Below are positions 1 through 8,861 of a stretch of 64,000 nt of DNA, one piece after another. A program made the translations under genes and the position numbers. This DNA comes from Streptococcus mitis (lineage in GTDB: Bacteria; Bacillota; Bacilli; Lactobacillales; Streptococcaceae): the NCBI RefSeq assembly GCF_002096845.1, contig NZ_NCVK01000003.1, positions 24,020 to 88,019 on the forward strand. The letters run 5' to 3'. How positions within the stretch are numbered: position 1 is the first letter of the stretch; every line of letters starts with the position of its first letter. The notes under the pieces are model-generated. The model did no database searches and was not told where the DNA came from. It was given only the letters and a program-made list of their open reading frames with translations.

Positions 1-159
1 AGCGTAAGTCTGCACGGCTTGGCGGATTTCAGGCAAGACTACAAAGTCCATATCCGCTATCCAAGCTGGTAGAACTTCACTATCCGTTTCTGCTTCTTTC
101 CATTTATAGGTATGGTGCCCTAAACGATTGGGCTGGCTTGTAAAATCATATTTTCCCAT
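1..159 (-). CDS. MalY/PatB-type PLP aminotransferase / cystathionine beta-lyase, N-terminus only
   Basis: Partial gene: 53 codons read leftward from an ATG at 157-159 and run off the window edge without a stop. The visible start (MGKYDFTSQPNRLGHHTYKW, later LPAWIADMDF) is the typical N-terminus of the MalY/PatB fold-type I family, in which the WIADMDF segment lies by the active site. These enzymes cleave cystathionine or cysteine to release homocysteine or sulfide. It starts 7 bp after the metB stop on the same strand, so the two probably form a transsulfuration operon. The catalytic lysine lies outside the window, so the exact activity cannot be judged. Confidence 0.8.
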   Translation of the reverse strand, partial: MGKYDFTSQPNRLGHHTYKWKEAETDSEVLPAWIADMDFVVLPEIRQAVQTYA

Positions 160-166
160 CTTTGTC

Positions 167-1261
167 TTATCCTTCCAAGGCTTGGCGCAAATCTGCAATC
201 AAATCTCTAGCATCCTCAATCCCAATTGACAAGCGCAAGAGATCATCTGTCAAACCATAAGAATGGCGCACTTCTGCTGGAATATCAGCGTGAGTTTGCG
301 TCGTTGGATAAGTAATAAGACTTTCTACCCCACCTAAACTTTCCGCAAAAGAGAAGACCTTGAGGCTGTTCAAAATATGAGGAATGCGTGTTTCATCCGC
401 TACTTTAAAGGAAATCATGCCTCCACGACCAGTGTAGAGCACTTCCTTAACTGCTGGAGAATCCTTCAAAAAGGCAACCACTTCTTGGGCGTTAGCTGTT
501 GAGCGCTCCATACGAAGAGACAAGGTCTTGAGACCACGAATCAATTGATAACTGTCAAATGGAGACAAGACTGCCCCTGTCGTATTGAGATTGTAGAAAA
601 GCTTTTCGTATAGTTCTACACTATTGGTCACAACCACTCCAGCCAAGACATCATTGTGACCTGCTAGATACTTGGTTGCCGAATGAAGAACCATATCTGC
701 TCCATCTTCAATCGGACGTTGGTAAATAGGGCTGTAGAAGGTATTGTCCACCACCACTTTGGCACCCTTAGCATGAGCTAATTTTGCTAGTTTTTCAATA
801 TCAAATTCCAACATCAAAGGGTTGGTTGGGGTTTCAATATAGAGAACATCCACATCCTTCTCCAACTCGCCAATCAACTCTTCTTCTGTATTGGCATAGG
901 TAAAATGGAAACGGCCTTCCTGCTCCACTTGATTAAACCAGCGGAAAGAACCACCATAAAGGTCACGCACTGCTAAAACCTTACTACCTACTGGAAAGAC
1001 GCTAAAGGCCAATACAATTGCTGACATTCCTGAGCTAGTCGCTAGGGCATAATCTGCGGACTCAATAGCTGCCAAGACTTCCTCAGCCTTACTACGAGTT
1101 GGATTTTTGGTGCGCGTATAGTCAAACCCAGTAGATCGACCAAACTCTGGATGCTGATAGGTCGTTGAAAAATGAAGCGGTGTCACCAATGCACCTGTCG
1201 CTTCATCTGATTTGATACCCGCCTGGGCCAAAATTGTGTTGATGTGTAATTCCTTGCTCAT
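167..1261 (-). CDS. metB: Cystathionine gamma-synthase / gamma-lyase family enzyme (MetB)
   Basis: PLP enzyme of the Cys/Met metabolism family, 364 residues, slightly shorter than the usual 370-400. It probably joins an activated homoserine (from MetA, at the other end of the window) to cysteine, giving cystathionine. Visible landmarks are TSSGMSAI near residue 76, the IETPTNP segment near 142, the VVVDNTF aspartate near 172, and SATKYLAGH with the PLP lysine at about K197. The C-terminus has the family LRLSIGIED motif. A MET-box lies about 80 bp upstream and a malY-type gene follows directly. Family members differ in substrate (O-succinyl-, O-acetylhomoserine, or lyase activity) and sequence alone does not settle that. 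Confidence 0.88.
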   Translation of the reverse strand: MSKELHINTILAQAGIKSDEATGALVTPLHFSTTYQHPEFGRSTGFDYTRTKNPTRSKAEEVLAAIESADYALATSSGMSAIVLAFSVFPVGSKVLAVRDLYGGSFRWFNQVEQEGRFHFTYANTEEELIGELEKDVDVLYIETPTNPLMLEFDIEKLAKLAHAKGAKVVVDNTFYSPIYQRPIEDGADMVLHSATKYLAGHNDVLAGVVVTNSVELYEKLFYNLNTTGAVLSPFDSYQLIRGLKTLSLRMERSTANAQEVVAFLKDSPAVKEVLYTGRGGMISFKVADETRIPHILNSLKVFSFAESLGGVESLITYPTTQTHADIPAEVRHSYGLTDDLLRLSIGIEDARDLIADLRQALEG

Positions 1262-1288
1262 ACAATACCTCCAAATCTATAGTAACTA

Positions 1289-1294
1289 TTGTAC
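1289..1294 (-). promoter_or_regulatory. metB: Probable -10 of the metB promoter
   Basis: Read on the minus strand the hexamer is TACAAT, 28 bp before the metB ATG. No good -35 is seen 17 bp upstream, as expected for a promoter needing an activator bound at the MET-box. A GGAGG Shine-Dalgarno sequence lies 6 nt before the ATG. Confidence 0.55.
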
Positions 1295-1337
1295 CACTTA
1301 TTTTCATCAACTCATTTTCTTCTTTTCAAGAGCTAGT

Positions 1338-1354
1338 TATAGTTTCAAACTATA
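1338..1354. promoter_or_regulatory. MET-box, palindromic operator for a MetR/CmbR-type LysR regulator
   Basis: Perfect 8+1+8 palindrome TATAGTTTCAAACTATA. It matches the streptococcal MET-box (TATAGTTTnAAACTATA) described for LysR-type regulators of methionine and cysteine genes. It is centred about 55 bp upstream of the metB -10, where a LysR-type activator normally binds. The BOX element starts 5 bp beyond it. Confidence 0.8.
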
Positions 1355-1359
1355 GACTT

Positions 1360-1589
1360 ATACTAAATTCAAACCATGTCAGCGTTGCCTTGTCGTAGAT
1401 ATGTTACTGACTTCGTCAGTTCTATCCACAACCTCAAAACAGTGTTTTGAGCTGACTTCGTCAGTTCTATCTGCAACCTCAAAACAGTGTTTTGAGCTGA
1501 CTTCGTCAGTTCTATCTGCAACCTCAAAACAGTGTTTTGAGCAACCTGCGGCTAGCTTCCTAGTTTTCTCTTTGATTTTCATTGAGTAC
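1360..1589 (+). repeat. BOX element, boxA (5' end eroded) - boxB units - boxC
   Basis: Three copies of a 45-bp module start with CTGACTTCGTCAG at about 1407, 1452 and 1497. They are followed by the boxC end (GCGGCTAGCTTCCTAGTTTT ... TTTTCATTGAGTA). The boxA start lacks about 11 bp compared with the other copies in the window. It fills most of the metB to 1657 intergenic region. Open reading frames in it are by-products of the repeat. Confidence 0.92.
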
Positions 1590-1656
1590 TAGCTAGTAAA
1601 GCTAAAAAGAATCCAGAAAAGCTTCCAGATTCTTTTGTGACGATGATTGCTAGTGT

Positions 1657-2112
1657 TTACTTTGACTGAAAGAAATCCTGTTGGGCTAAATAGTCATAAT
1701 GGTCTTTGTTAAATTGATATTGGCCCACACGCTGACCAATCTGACCGACATCCACGGCAAAAATATAGTCTTCATTTTGATAGTGCCAGTTCAGCCTAAC
1801 TGTATTCAAGACTTTCTTATAAGTAAAATCTTGAACTTGATTCCAAGGCATCTCCACGACGTGATTAGAACGATTTTCAGTTATATCACTAATGTCCATC
1901 AAGTAGATTCCCTTAGTTGTGAATGCTATAAGCTTAGGCTTCACACTCGACTGAACATAGTAGGAACCGCCTATAATGAAAAAATCAATAAAGGATTTCA
2001 ACCATGTCTTTTTCTTGAAGGCCATCAGAAAATTCTTTTGCCCTTCAATGCGACAAGTTGAAAGAAATGATACAATCTGTTTTTCTGTCGCAAACTCCAT
2101 AATAGCGCCCAT
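1657..2112 (-). CDS. Uncharacterised protein with a PH-like C-terminal region
   Basis: 151 residues of unknown function. The start at 2112 has a GGAGGT Shine-Dalgarno sequence 7 nt upstream, better than the second Met at codon 5. Residues 30-60 are mildly hydrophobic (FIDFFIIGGSYYV) and basic. The rest looks like a bacterial pleckstrin-homology-type fold (alternating strands, KPKLIAFTTKGIYLMDI, a tryptophan near MPWNQVQDF), which is an impression and not a search result. There is no signal peptide. It is flanked by BOX elements on both sides and is probably monocistronic. Confidence 0.6.
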   Translation of the reverse strand: MGAIMEFATEKQIVSFLSTCRIEGQKNFLMAFKKKTWLKSFIDFFIIGGSYYVQSSVKPKLIAFTTKGIYLMDISDITENRSNHVVEMPWNQVQDFTYKKVLNTVRLNWHYQNEDYIFAVDVGQIGQRVGQYQFNKDHYDYLAQQDFFQSK

Positions 2113-2534
2113 AATGTTACCTCCATAAAAATCACTAAATAGCCCGTTAAGAATTCTTCACTTAAAGAAGAACTTATCAATTATTGCTTTTTATCTTACT
2201 TTTACAGTAGACGGCATCCCTCCTATAAAATCATCCTAGCTTGTGTATACTTCAGTTAACACTGGGTAGATTTTCGAAAATAGTTTTTTACAAGTTTTTA
2301 TTATATTCATTATAGCATACATCTAATAAACAATCTAAAAAATGTAATACTCTTCGAAAATCAAATTCAAACCACGTCAGCTTCGCCTTGCCGTACTCAA
2401 GTACAGCCTGCGGCTAGCTTCCTAGTTTGCTCTTTGATTTTCATTGAGTATATGCACTTTTCTTCCAAATTTGCCATCATTCTATTAAAAAACGACAGCT
2501 TCTTTCGAAACCATCGTTTTTTCTTGAAAAATCC
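2113..2534. other. Intergenic region holding a BOX element
   Basis: 422 bp without a gene. It contains the A-C BOX at 2347-2451, and AT-rich sequence on either side. I see no convincing protein or RNA gene. Confidence 0.6.
2347..2451 (+). repeat. BOX element, boxA-boxC without boxB
   Basis: 105 bp from ATACTCTTCGAAAATCAAAT to TTTTCATTGAGTAT, the two BOX ends directly joined. Nearly identical copies lie at 9337-9441, 19138-19242 and, inverted, at 21640-21744. Confidence 0.92.
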
Positions 2535-4493
2535 TTATTTGACATGTTTTGCCAATTCTTCTTGGGCTTTTTTATTGGATTCTTCTTTTTCTTTCAGCCA
2601 TTTTTCTTTGGCTTTTTCATATTCGTCTTTTGTAACTGTCTTATCTTGTAATTTGAGGTATTTATATGATTCAACCCCTTTATTACCAGCCAATGAATAT
2701 GGTGTTGAGAAAGGAACAATTTTTCTCAATGTTGGTGTTCCACCAAGTGAAACATTTGGAATTGCTAGAGAGCTATCCACCAACCAAGCTTGGGCATCCG
2801 CATATTTGTCATAACGTTTAGCTGGATCTTGCTCCTTATTAGCTTCTTCCAACATTTGAGTGTAGACATCCAATCCAACAGCCTTGGCTTTATCATTGGC
2901 TTCACCTGGCTCTATACCTAGATTTTGCATCAAACCACCAGAATTAACGTTAAAGACGTCAAGATAGGTTGAAGGATCTTGATAGTCTGGACTCCAACCA
3001 CCGTTGTAAAGATCGTAATCCTTCTGAGCTGCAGTCTGAGCCAAATAGCTTGTACTATTATAGTCCTCAGTAGAGAGTTGGTGAACATCAATCACAACAT
3101 TTTCAGCACCTAAGACAGACTCGATTGATTGCTTCATAGAATTAATTCCTTGAATTTCAGCCTTATTGGTCAAATCTATAGTTTTATCTAAGTGGATAGG
3201 GAAAGTTACACCCTTAGCTTCTAATTCTTTCTTAGCTTCAGCAAATTTGGCTTTGGCTTTTTCTGGATTGTAGTATGGATCTTGAGCATCCGCAAAGTTG
3301 ATTCCTTGCCATTCCTTACCATAATTGACCATCTTAGAGGCTACTACTTCACCAAAGTCTTTTCCATTGATACTTACGAAGTTTGGAGGAACAACCAAGT
3401 TACGCAAAATCTTAGTTGCACCATCTTCTCCCTGAGATTGAGCCCCGTAGGCTGTACGGTCATAGGCAAAATTAATGGCTTGACGGAAGTTTTTGTTAAG
3501 AACCGCTTCTTGAGTCGATTTCTTCTCAGCATCACTTGTCTTGGAAGTGAATTTATAAGATTTTCTATCTAAGTTGAAGTTTAAGAAGTAAGAAGTAGCA
3601 TCTTGCATGCTATAAATGATATTGTCCTTATTCTTTTCTTTAATCCCTTCAAAGCTCGAACTATTTGGATAAAGACGAGCGTAGCTATAAGCACCTTCTA
3701 CAAAGTTACGAGCCAGTGCATCTTGGTCACTACCATCATAATAGGCCAATTTCACATCATCTACAAAGACATTTTTAGCATCCCAGTAGTTAGGATTTTT
3801 CTTGAATTCGATGACAGATTTTGAAACAAAGGATTTCATCAAGAAAGGTCCATTGTACAAAATACTTGAAGGATCAACTGTTCCAAAATCATCCCCTTTT
3901 GATTTCAAGAAATCCGCATTGACTGGGAAGAGAATAGTTGAGGTTGTTTTTGAGTTCCAATAAGGTTCTGGTCGTGCCAAGGTATATTGAACGGTTTGGT
4001 CATCAAGAGCCTTGATTCCGACAGTTGAAAAGTCGCTTGTTTTACCAGTGATATAGTCATCTAAACCAGCAACGGATTCTTGCACTAAGTACAAGGCTTC
4101 TGATTTTTTATCAACCGCATATTTCAAACCAGTGACAAAATCTTGGGCAGTTACAGGAGCATATTCATCTCCATCTGCAGTATACCATTTAGCATCTTTA
4201 CGCAGTTTGTAGGTATAGGTCAAACCATCCTGAGAAACACTCCAATCCTCTGCCAAGGATGGAATATAGTTACCATATTGGTCGTTTTCCATGAGACCAT
4301 CTACCAGATTGGTCACAATATCAGTAGTTGTTGCACGGTTTTCTGCTAGATAGTTCAAACTAGATGGATCACTTGAGTAAACATAATTGTATGTTTTTGA
4401 TGCTGTGCTAGAATTTCCACAGGCACTTAACAAAATACCTGCACTTAACACGACACCTGCAAGTGCTGCATACTTGGCCTTAGACTTTTTCAT
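2535..4493 (-). CDS. aliB: Oligopeptide ABC transporter substrate-binding lipoprotein (AliB/AmiA family)
   Basis: 652-residue extracytoplasmic lipoprotein. Residues 1-24 are a lipoprotein signal peptide with lipobox LLSACG, the lipidated cysteine being C25. The rest is a family 5 (SBP_bac_5) peptide-binding protein: YSSDPSSLNYL, the NLVDGLMENDQYGNYIPSLA region and the DYNGGWSPDYQDPSTYLDVF segment near residue 500 are typical of pneumococcal AliA/AliB/AmiA. It binds oligopeptides outside the cell and hands them to the Ami permease, whose genes are not here, as is usual for aliB. It has its own strong promoter (4526-4554) and an AGGAGG ribosome site. Confidence 0.9.
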   Translation of the reverse strand: MKKSKAKYAALAGVVLSAGILLSACGNSSTASKTYNYVYSSDPSSLNYLAENRATTTDIVTNLVDGLMENDQYGNYIPSLAEDWSVSQDGLTYTYKLRKDAKWYTADGDEYAPVTAQDFVTGLKYAVDKKSEALYLVQESVAGLDDYITGKTSDFSTVGIKALDDQTVQYTLARPEPYWNSKTTSTILFPVNADFLKSKGDDFGTVDPSSILYNGPFLMKSFVSKSVIEFKKNPNYWDAKNVFVDDVKLAYYDGSDQDALARNFVEGAYSYARLYPNSSSFEGIKEKNKDNIIYSMQDATSYFLNFNLDRKSYKFTSKTSDAEKKSTQEAVLNKNFRQAINFAYDRTAYGAQSQGEDGATKILRNLVVPPNFVSINGKDFGEVVASKMVNYGKEWQGINFADAQDPYYNPEKAKAKFAEAKKELEAKGVTFPIHLDKTIDLTNKAEIQGINSMKQSIESVLGAENVVIDVHQLSTEDYNSTSYLAQTAAQKDYDLYNGGWSPDYQDPSTYLDVFNVNSGGLMQNLGIEPGEANDKAKAVGLDVYTQMLEEANKEQDPAKRYDKYADAQAWLVDSSLAIPNVSLGGTPTLRKIVPFSTPYSLAGNKGVESYKYLKLQDKTVTKDEYEKAKEKWLKEKEESNKKAQEELAKHVK

Positions 4494-4525
4494 CTCCAGA
4501 ACCTCCTGATTTAAATATTTGTCTT

Positions 4526-4554
4526 ATTATACAACTTGAGTTTTATTTAGTCAA
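4526..4554 (-). promoter_or_regulatory. aliB: sigma-A promoter of aliB
   Basis: Minus strand -35 TTGACT (4549-4554), 17-bp spacer, -10 TATAAT (4526-4531), about 32 bp before the ATG. Confidence 0.85.
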
Positions 4555-4624
4555 TAGTTTTTTAAGTAAAAGTTAAGAAAAATAAAATTACCATCTACAA
4601 ACTATAGGAATTATTCTACAAAAT

Positions 4625-4677
4625 AATAAAAAAGAGAATAATTCAAGCATTTCGTGGTAGAAATGTTCAAATTATTC
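4625..4677 (-). terminator. Intrinsic terminator of the flippase gene
   Basis: Minus-strand hairpin with arms around GAATAATT/AATTATTC plus an inner GCATTTC/GAAATG stem, followed by a T-run (A-run at 4628-4633 on the plus strand). It lies 18 bp after the stop codon at 4695. Confidence 0.75.
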
Positions 4678-4694
4678 CTTTTATTTATAAAAAA

Positions 4695-6320
4695 TTATTG
4701 AGAAATTTTTAATTTTGCTCGCAGGCGATCTGCTTGGGCTTTTCCAATCACCTTATCCAATAAACGGGTACGGAGACTCATGACTCCGTATACTCCTCCA
4801 CCCATGGCACCGACAAGAGCTACATAAAGGAAGCTCCACAAACGTCCACTTGGTTGGAAGACAAATCCTAAAATCCACTGGATGGCACCTACACCGATGA
4901 ACATAACAAAGGTCAACAAACTGATTAAAATGGTTCGCTTCAAAATCACCTTACGCTTGACACCTGTTACCTTACAAATATCTCGATACATCAAGACGTT
5001 AGGAATAATGAGACCGATAGTTGTAGAAATCAAAGGACCATAACTGTGGAAGAGGGCGATGGTAGGTATTTGCAAGACTAGCTTGGCAATCAAACCATAG
5101 ATAAAATAGAGAACGGCCTTGCGGTTGCGGAACATAGCCTGAAGCATTGGAGACAAGACCATGTACAAGCCTAAAATAGTAGACTGCAAAACTGCAAAGA
5201 CAAACAAGCCCATAGCCAAACTATCTGGTTTGCCATAAAAGACTGTATAAAGAGGTTCTCCTACCATAACCACTCCAACCGTTGCTGGTAGCAGGAATAC
5301 AAAAAGCATGGTAATGCTGTCCTGAACGAGACGAGAAGCTGCCTTCAAGTCCCCCTTGACATAGTTTTCCGTCAAAAGTGGCAAACCGACACCCCCAATT
5401 GAAACTCCAACAGAAATCAAAATCATAGTGATTTTATTTGGGTTGGCTGAGAAATAAGAAAACATGACAACCAAGTCCTCATTGCTGTAGTTGGTAAACC
5501 AGCTCATACTATTGATAAAGGTCATCTGATCCAGAATCTGGAAGAGCTGGATGGCAGACCCAGTCAGGATAAAAGGAATGGCTTCCTTAATGGTATCCAT
5601 TAACAGGTGTTTGCTATCAATCTTATCACGTGTTTCAAAGACTCTTTTGAGTAACCCTTCTTGAGCAAGGAAATAAATCAAAACTGCAAAACTAGCTACC
5701 ATGCCGACAAAGGCCGCAAAGGTCGATTGGGTAACGGCTGCTAGGTAATCTCCTGAACCGAGCTTCATAATGATAAAGGTCGCTAGAAGCATCCAGATAA
5801 CACGAATGACCTGCTCAGCAATTTGGCTCATGGCATAAGGTTTCAGGTTATTCATCCCTTGGAAGAAACCTCTGATAACACTCATAGATGGGAAAATCAA
5901 GACTCCCCAAGCCAAGCTCTGCATGATTGGGATCAGGTCTTTCCCTACACCCGACAAATCTGCTAGCCAAGGAGCAAAGACATACAAGATTAGGGCAAAA
6001 ACGAGGCCTAGTCCTGTCATAAATCCTAAAAAGCTCCGAATCAGGGCAAAGCTATGCTCTTCTTCTCGCATGGTATTATACTTGGCAACTTGCTTGGCCA
6101 CCGCAACTGGAATCCCTGCTGTTGAAACCAGCAAGAACCAAGCATAGATATTGTAACCCATGGTAAAGAGACCATTGGCCGTAGCCGCATAAGACCCCAT
6201 CCAGATGTACCAAGGGATAATATAGATGGCCCCAAGCAGGCGACTGATAAAGTTACTAGCCGTTAACCAAGCAGTCCCCCGTAACATCTGGGCCTGCTGG
6301 TGATTGTTTTCGTGCGACAT
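4695..6320 (-). CDS. murJ: MurJ/YtgP-type lipid II flippase (MOP superfamily)
   Basis: Polytopic membrane protein of about 541 residues with some 14 hydrophobic segments, close in length to B. subtilis YtgP/MurJ (544). The N-terminal MLRGTAWLTASNFISRLLGA is typical of the polysaccharide-transport (PST) branch that includes SpoVB and YtgP. The established role of the YtgP group is flipping lipid-linked peptidoglycan precursor across the membrane; assignment to that group is inference from similarity. I start it at ATG 6320, which has GAGGA upstream, because the longer frame opens with an unsupported TTG. It is divergent from murE, a fitting neighbour. A capsule or teichoic-acid flippase is the alternative. 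Confidence 0.78.
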   Translation of the reverse strand: MSHENNHQQAQMLRGTAWLTASNFISRLLGAIYIIPWYIWMGSYAATANGLFTMGYNIYAWFLLVSTAGIPVAVAKQVAKYNTMREEEHSFALIRSFLGFMTGLGLVFALILYVFAPWLADLSGVGKDLIPIMQSLAWGVLIFPSMSVIRGFFQGMNNLKPYAMSQIAEQVIRVIWMLLATFIIMKLGSGDYLAAVTQSTFAAFVGMVASFAVLIYFLAQEGLLKRVFETRDKIDSKHLLMDTIKEAIPFILTGSAIQLFQILDQMTFINSMSWFTNYSNEDLVVMFSYFSANPNKITMILISVGVSIGGVGLPLLTENYVKGDLKAASRLVQDSITMLFVFLLPATVGVVMVGEPLYTVFYGKPDSLAMGLFVFAVLQSTILGLYMVLSPMLQAMFRNRKAVLYFIYGLIAKLVLQIPTIALFHSYGPLISTTIGLIIPNVLMYRDICKVTGVKRKVILKRTILISLLTFVMFIGVGAIQWILGFVFQPSGRLWSFLYVALVGAMGGGVYGVMSLRTRLLDKVIGKAQADRLRAKLKISQ

Positions 6321-6389
6321 AGATTCCTCATTCAATTTTGATAACTAGGAAAAACTCCTTATCTTCCATTATAAACTTTTCCTTGTTAC

Positions 6390-6418
6390 TTGTAAATTTG
6401 CGACTTTCGGTTTACAAT
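6390..6418 (+). promoter_or_regulatory. murE: murE promoter
   Basis: -35 TTGTAA (6390-6395), 17-bp spacer, -10 TACAAT (6413-6418), 7 bp before the murE ATG. This implies a very short or absent 5' leader. A minus-strand TATAAT at 6368-6373 probably serves the divergent flippase gene. Confidence 0.6.
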
Positions 6419-6425
6419 AGAAAGT

Positions 6426-7871
6426 ATGATTAAGATTGAAACCGTATTAGATATATTAAAGAAAGATGGTCTCTTCCGTGAGATTATCGACCAAGGACAC
6501 TATCACTACAACTATAGCCATGTCGTATTTGACACCATCTGCTATGACAGTCGCAAGGCTAAAGAAAAGAGCCTCTTTTTCGTCAAAGGTGCTGCCTTTA
6601 AGAAGGAATTTCTGATTTCTGCCATCTCTCAAGGCCTCGGTTGGTATGTGGCTGAAAAGGACTATGAAGTTGGTATTCCTGCTATTATCGTTAGTGATAT
6701 CAAGAAAGCCATGAGTTTGATTGCTATGGAATTTTATGGCAATCCACAGGAAAAACTCAAACTCCTTGCCTTTACTGGTACTAAGGGTAAGACAACAGCA
6801 GCCTACTTCGCTTACAACATCTTATCTCAAGGGCATCGACCTGCAATGTTGTCGACCATGAACACAACTCTAGATGGCAAGACTTTCTTTAAGTCTGCAT
6901 TGACAACTCCTGAGAGCATCGACCTCTTTGACATGATGAATCAAGCTGTGCAAAATGACCGTACCCATCTCATCATGGAAGTATCCAGTCAGGCCTATCT
7001 GGTCAAACGTGTCTATGGTCTAACCTTTGATGTGGGAGTTTTCCTCAATATCAGCCCCGACCATATCGGCCCTATTGAACACCCTAGCTTTGAAGACTAC
7101 TTCTACCACAAGCGTCTCTTGATGAAAAATAGCCGAGCAGTCATCATTAACAGTGACATGGACCACTTTTCTGTCTTGAAAGAACAAGTGGCAGATCAAG
7201 ACCATGATTTCTACGGTAGTCAGTCGAGCAACCAAATCGAGAATTCCAAAGCCTTTAGTTTTTCAGCTACGGGTAAACTCGCTGGAGATTATGATATCCA
7301 ACTCATTGGCCACTTCAACCAAGAAAATGCCGTTGCTGCTGGACTTGCTTGCCTCCGTCTCGGAGCAAGTCTTGAGGACATCAAAAAAGGAATCGCTGCA
7401 ACCCGAGTTCCTGGTCGTATGGAAGTCCTCACTCAGAAAAACGGAGCTAAGGTTTTCATTGACTACGCCCACAATGGTGACAGTCTCAAAAAACTAATCA
7501 ATGTTGTAGAGACTCATCAAACAGGAAAGATTGCTCTGGTGTTAGGTTCGACAGGAAATAAGGGAGAAAGTCGTCGCAAAGACTTTGGACTTCTCCTCAA
7601 TCAACATCCTGAGATTCAAGTATTTCTGACTGCTGATGACCCCAACTATGAAGACCCAATGGCCATTGCAGATGAGATTAGTAGCTACATTAATCATTCT
7701 GTTGAAAAAATTGCGGATCGGCAAGAAGCCATCAGGGCAGCGATGACTATCACAAGTCAAGAATTAGATGCTGTGATTATCGCTGGTAAGGGAGCCGATT
7801 GCTACCAAATCGTTCAAGGCAAGAAAGAAGCCTATCCAGGAGATGCAGCCGTCGCAGAACATTATTTATAA
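6426..7871 (+). CDS. murE: UDP-N-acetylmuramyl-tripeptide synthetase, L-lysine-adding (MurE)
   Basis: 481-residue cytoplasmic Mur ligase that adds the third stem-peptide residue to UDP-MurNAc-L-Ala-D-Glu. Visible features are the ATP-binding TGTKGKTT at 117-124, the TTPES motif near 162, MEVSSQ near 183, SPDH near 212, and DDPNYEDP near 404. In this family the DDPN form of the last motif goes with L-lysine, whereas DNPR goes with meso-diaminopimelate, matching streptococcal peptidoglycan. It is the only long plus-strand gene before 21 kb and is followed by a bidirectional terminator. Confidence 0.96.
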   Translation: MIKIETVLDILKKDGLFREIIDQGHYHYNYSHVVFDTICYDSRKAKEKSLFFVKGAAFKKEFLISAISQGLGWYVAEKDYEVGIPAIIVSDIKKAMSLIAMEFYGNPQEKLKLLAFTGTKGKTTAAYFAYNILSQGHRPAMLSTMNTTLDGKTFFKSALTTPESIDLFDMMNQAVQNDRTHLIMEVSSQAYLVKRVYGLTFDVGVFLNISPDHIGPIEHPSFEDYFYHKRLLMKNSRAVIINSDMDHFSVLKEQVADQDHDFYGSQSSNQIENSKAFSFSATGKLAGDYDIQLIGHFNQENAVAAGLACLRLGASLEDIKKGIAATRVPGRMEVLTQKNGAKVFIDYAHNGDSLKKLINVVETHQTGKIALVLGSTGNKGESRRKDFGLLLNQHPEIQVFLTADDPNYEDPMAIADEISSYINHSVEKIADRQEAIRAAMTITSQELDAVIIAGKGADCYQIVQGKKEAYPGDAAVAEHYL

Positions 7872-7877
7872 GATAGT

Positions 7878-7912
7878 AAAAAATCAAGGGAAATGAAACC
7901 CTTGATTTTTTC
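7878..7912. terminator. Bidirectional terminator between murE and the csbD-like gene
   Basis: Perfect stem AAAAATCAAGGG / CCCTTGATTTTT with an 8-nt loop. T-runs follow on both strands, so it serves both convergent genes. Confidence 0.9.
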
Positions 7913-7917
7913 TATCT

Positions 7918-8109
7918 TTATTTAAAAGCGTTTTTCAAACCTTCAACGGCACCTTCTACAGCACCTTTAGCATCTTCAACTACTTCTTTTGCCTTAGCAA
8001 CTGTCTTTTCTACAGCGCCTTCTGCTTCAGTCTTGCTATCCCCAGTAACTTTACCAAATCCTTCTTTGATAGCGCCTGTTGCTTGTTCCAATTTGTTTTC
8101 AAGTGACAT
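7918..8109 (-). CDS. CsbD-like stress-associated small protein
   Basis: 63-residue hydrophilic protein. [20 protein letters not shown] followed by [15 protein letters not shown] is the CsbD family signature (bacterial general-stress proteins of unknown molecular function). The C-terminal half is an Ala/Lys/Glu-rich amphipathic helix. I use the ATG at 8109 with an AAAGGAG ribosome site; the longer frame would start inside the promoter. Monocistronic, with its own promoter and terminator. Confidence 0.85.
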   Translation of the reverse strand: MSLENKLEQATGAIKEGFGKVTGDSKTEAEGAVEKTVAKAKEVVEDAKGAVEGAVEGLKNAFK

Positions 8110-8158
8110 ATGATTGTCTCCTTTAGGTTTATTCCGATATGTGTTACCGGTTACATAT

Positions 8159-8187
8159 AGTTTATACGGAATGCTAAGGAAAGTCAA
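8159..8187 (-). promoter_or_regulatory. Promoter of the csbD-like gene
   Basis: Minus strand -35 TTGACT (8182-8187), 17-bp spacer, -10 TAAACT (8159-8164), about 50 bp before the ATG. Confidence 0.75.
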
Positions 8188-8210
8188 ACAATGTGCTCAG
8201 AAACAAAAAA

Positions 8211-8861
8211 TCAGGCCAAATAGAAAGTTAATCTTTCCTTATCAAAGTCGACGGCCAACTCATACTTTCCATCTTCATTTTGGACAATATAACCTAGGAC
8301 AACCAAACTGTCCACAAAGATATCACGGCGTTTCTGCATAAGCTGATCTTTTTTGAGAAATTTTAGCAAAAAAGTTGTCATGTATTTGAGAGCATACTCA
8401 GGATTGACATCTCCTAAAATGGTATAGAGTTCCTGCTGTTTTTCTGTCAAAGGATACTGATGTTTGACCTTGTAGAAATAATTGGACAGGGTCATTTTTG
8501 TTCTCGCAAAGTCCGTCTTTTCAACTAGAATAGCTGCATTGGTTTGATTTCGTAATTCTGTCTCAAAACGTTGCTCCAACAAGGATTGATAGACCGGACT
8601 ATCTTCTTTAACAAAAATCTCTTGATCCAGTTCGAGACTATCAAGTGATTTAAGCATAGGAAGATTAAGGTAATAACGCTTATTTTCCCGTAGAATCAAG
8701 CCTGCCTTTATATACTCTTCCATGAGTTTGTCAACTGCTACATCTGGAAACTTGGCCTTAATTTCCCGTAAAATCACATCATCATGCTGGTCCAGATAGC
8801 GGATCAATTCTCCAAAAAATGGCTGTCTCGTCAAACGAGATGGATTAAAAATCTGAATCAT
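8211..8861 (-). CDS. DUF1803-type uncharacterised cytoplasmic protein
   Basis: 216 residues, no signal peptide or membrane segment. The start MIQIFNPSRLTRQPFFGELI and the KTKMTLSNYFYKV-like middle section resemble the streptococcal DUF1803 family, which has no known function. Its first 17 bp overlap the end of the upstream hydrolase frame, so the two were translationally linked. The upstream hydrolase is disrupted by a BOX, which could lower expression of this gene through polarity. Confidence 0.72.
   Translation of the reverse strand: MIQIFNPSRLTRQPFFGELIRYLDQHDDVILREIKAKFPDVAVDKLMEEYIKAGLILRENKRYYLNLPMLKSLDSLELDQEIFVKEDSPVYQSLLEQRFETELRNQTNAAILVEKTDFARTKMTLSNYFYKVKHQYPLTEKQQELYTILGDVNPEYALKYMTTFLLKFLKKDQLMQKRRDIFVDSLVVLGYIVQNEDGKYELAVDFDKERLTFYLA

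Noticed and set aside
1379..1592. Open frames of 63-67 codons on both strands
   Set aside because: They are translations of 45-bp BOX modules and have no ribosome site; repeated SKHCFEVADRTDEV units show the origin.
7004..7760. Several 60-100 codon frames inside murE
   Set aside because: Shadows of the real gene in other frames, with no motifs or ribosome sites.
8110..8187. N-terminal extension of the csbD-like protein
   Set aside because: It overlaps a consensus promoter; the ATG at 8109 has a good ribosome site.
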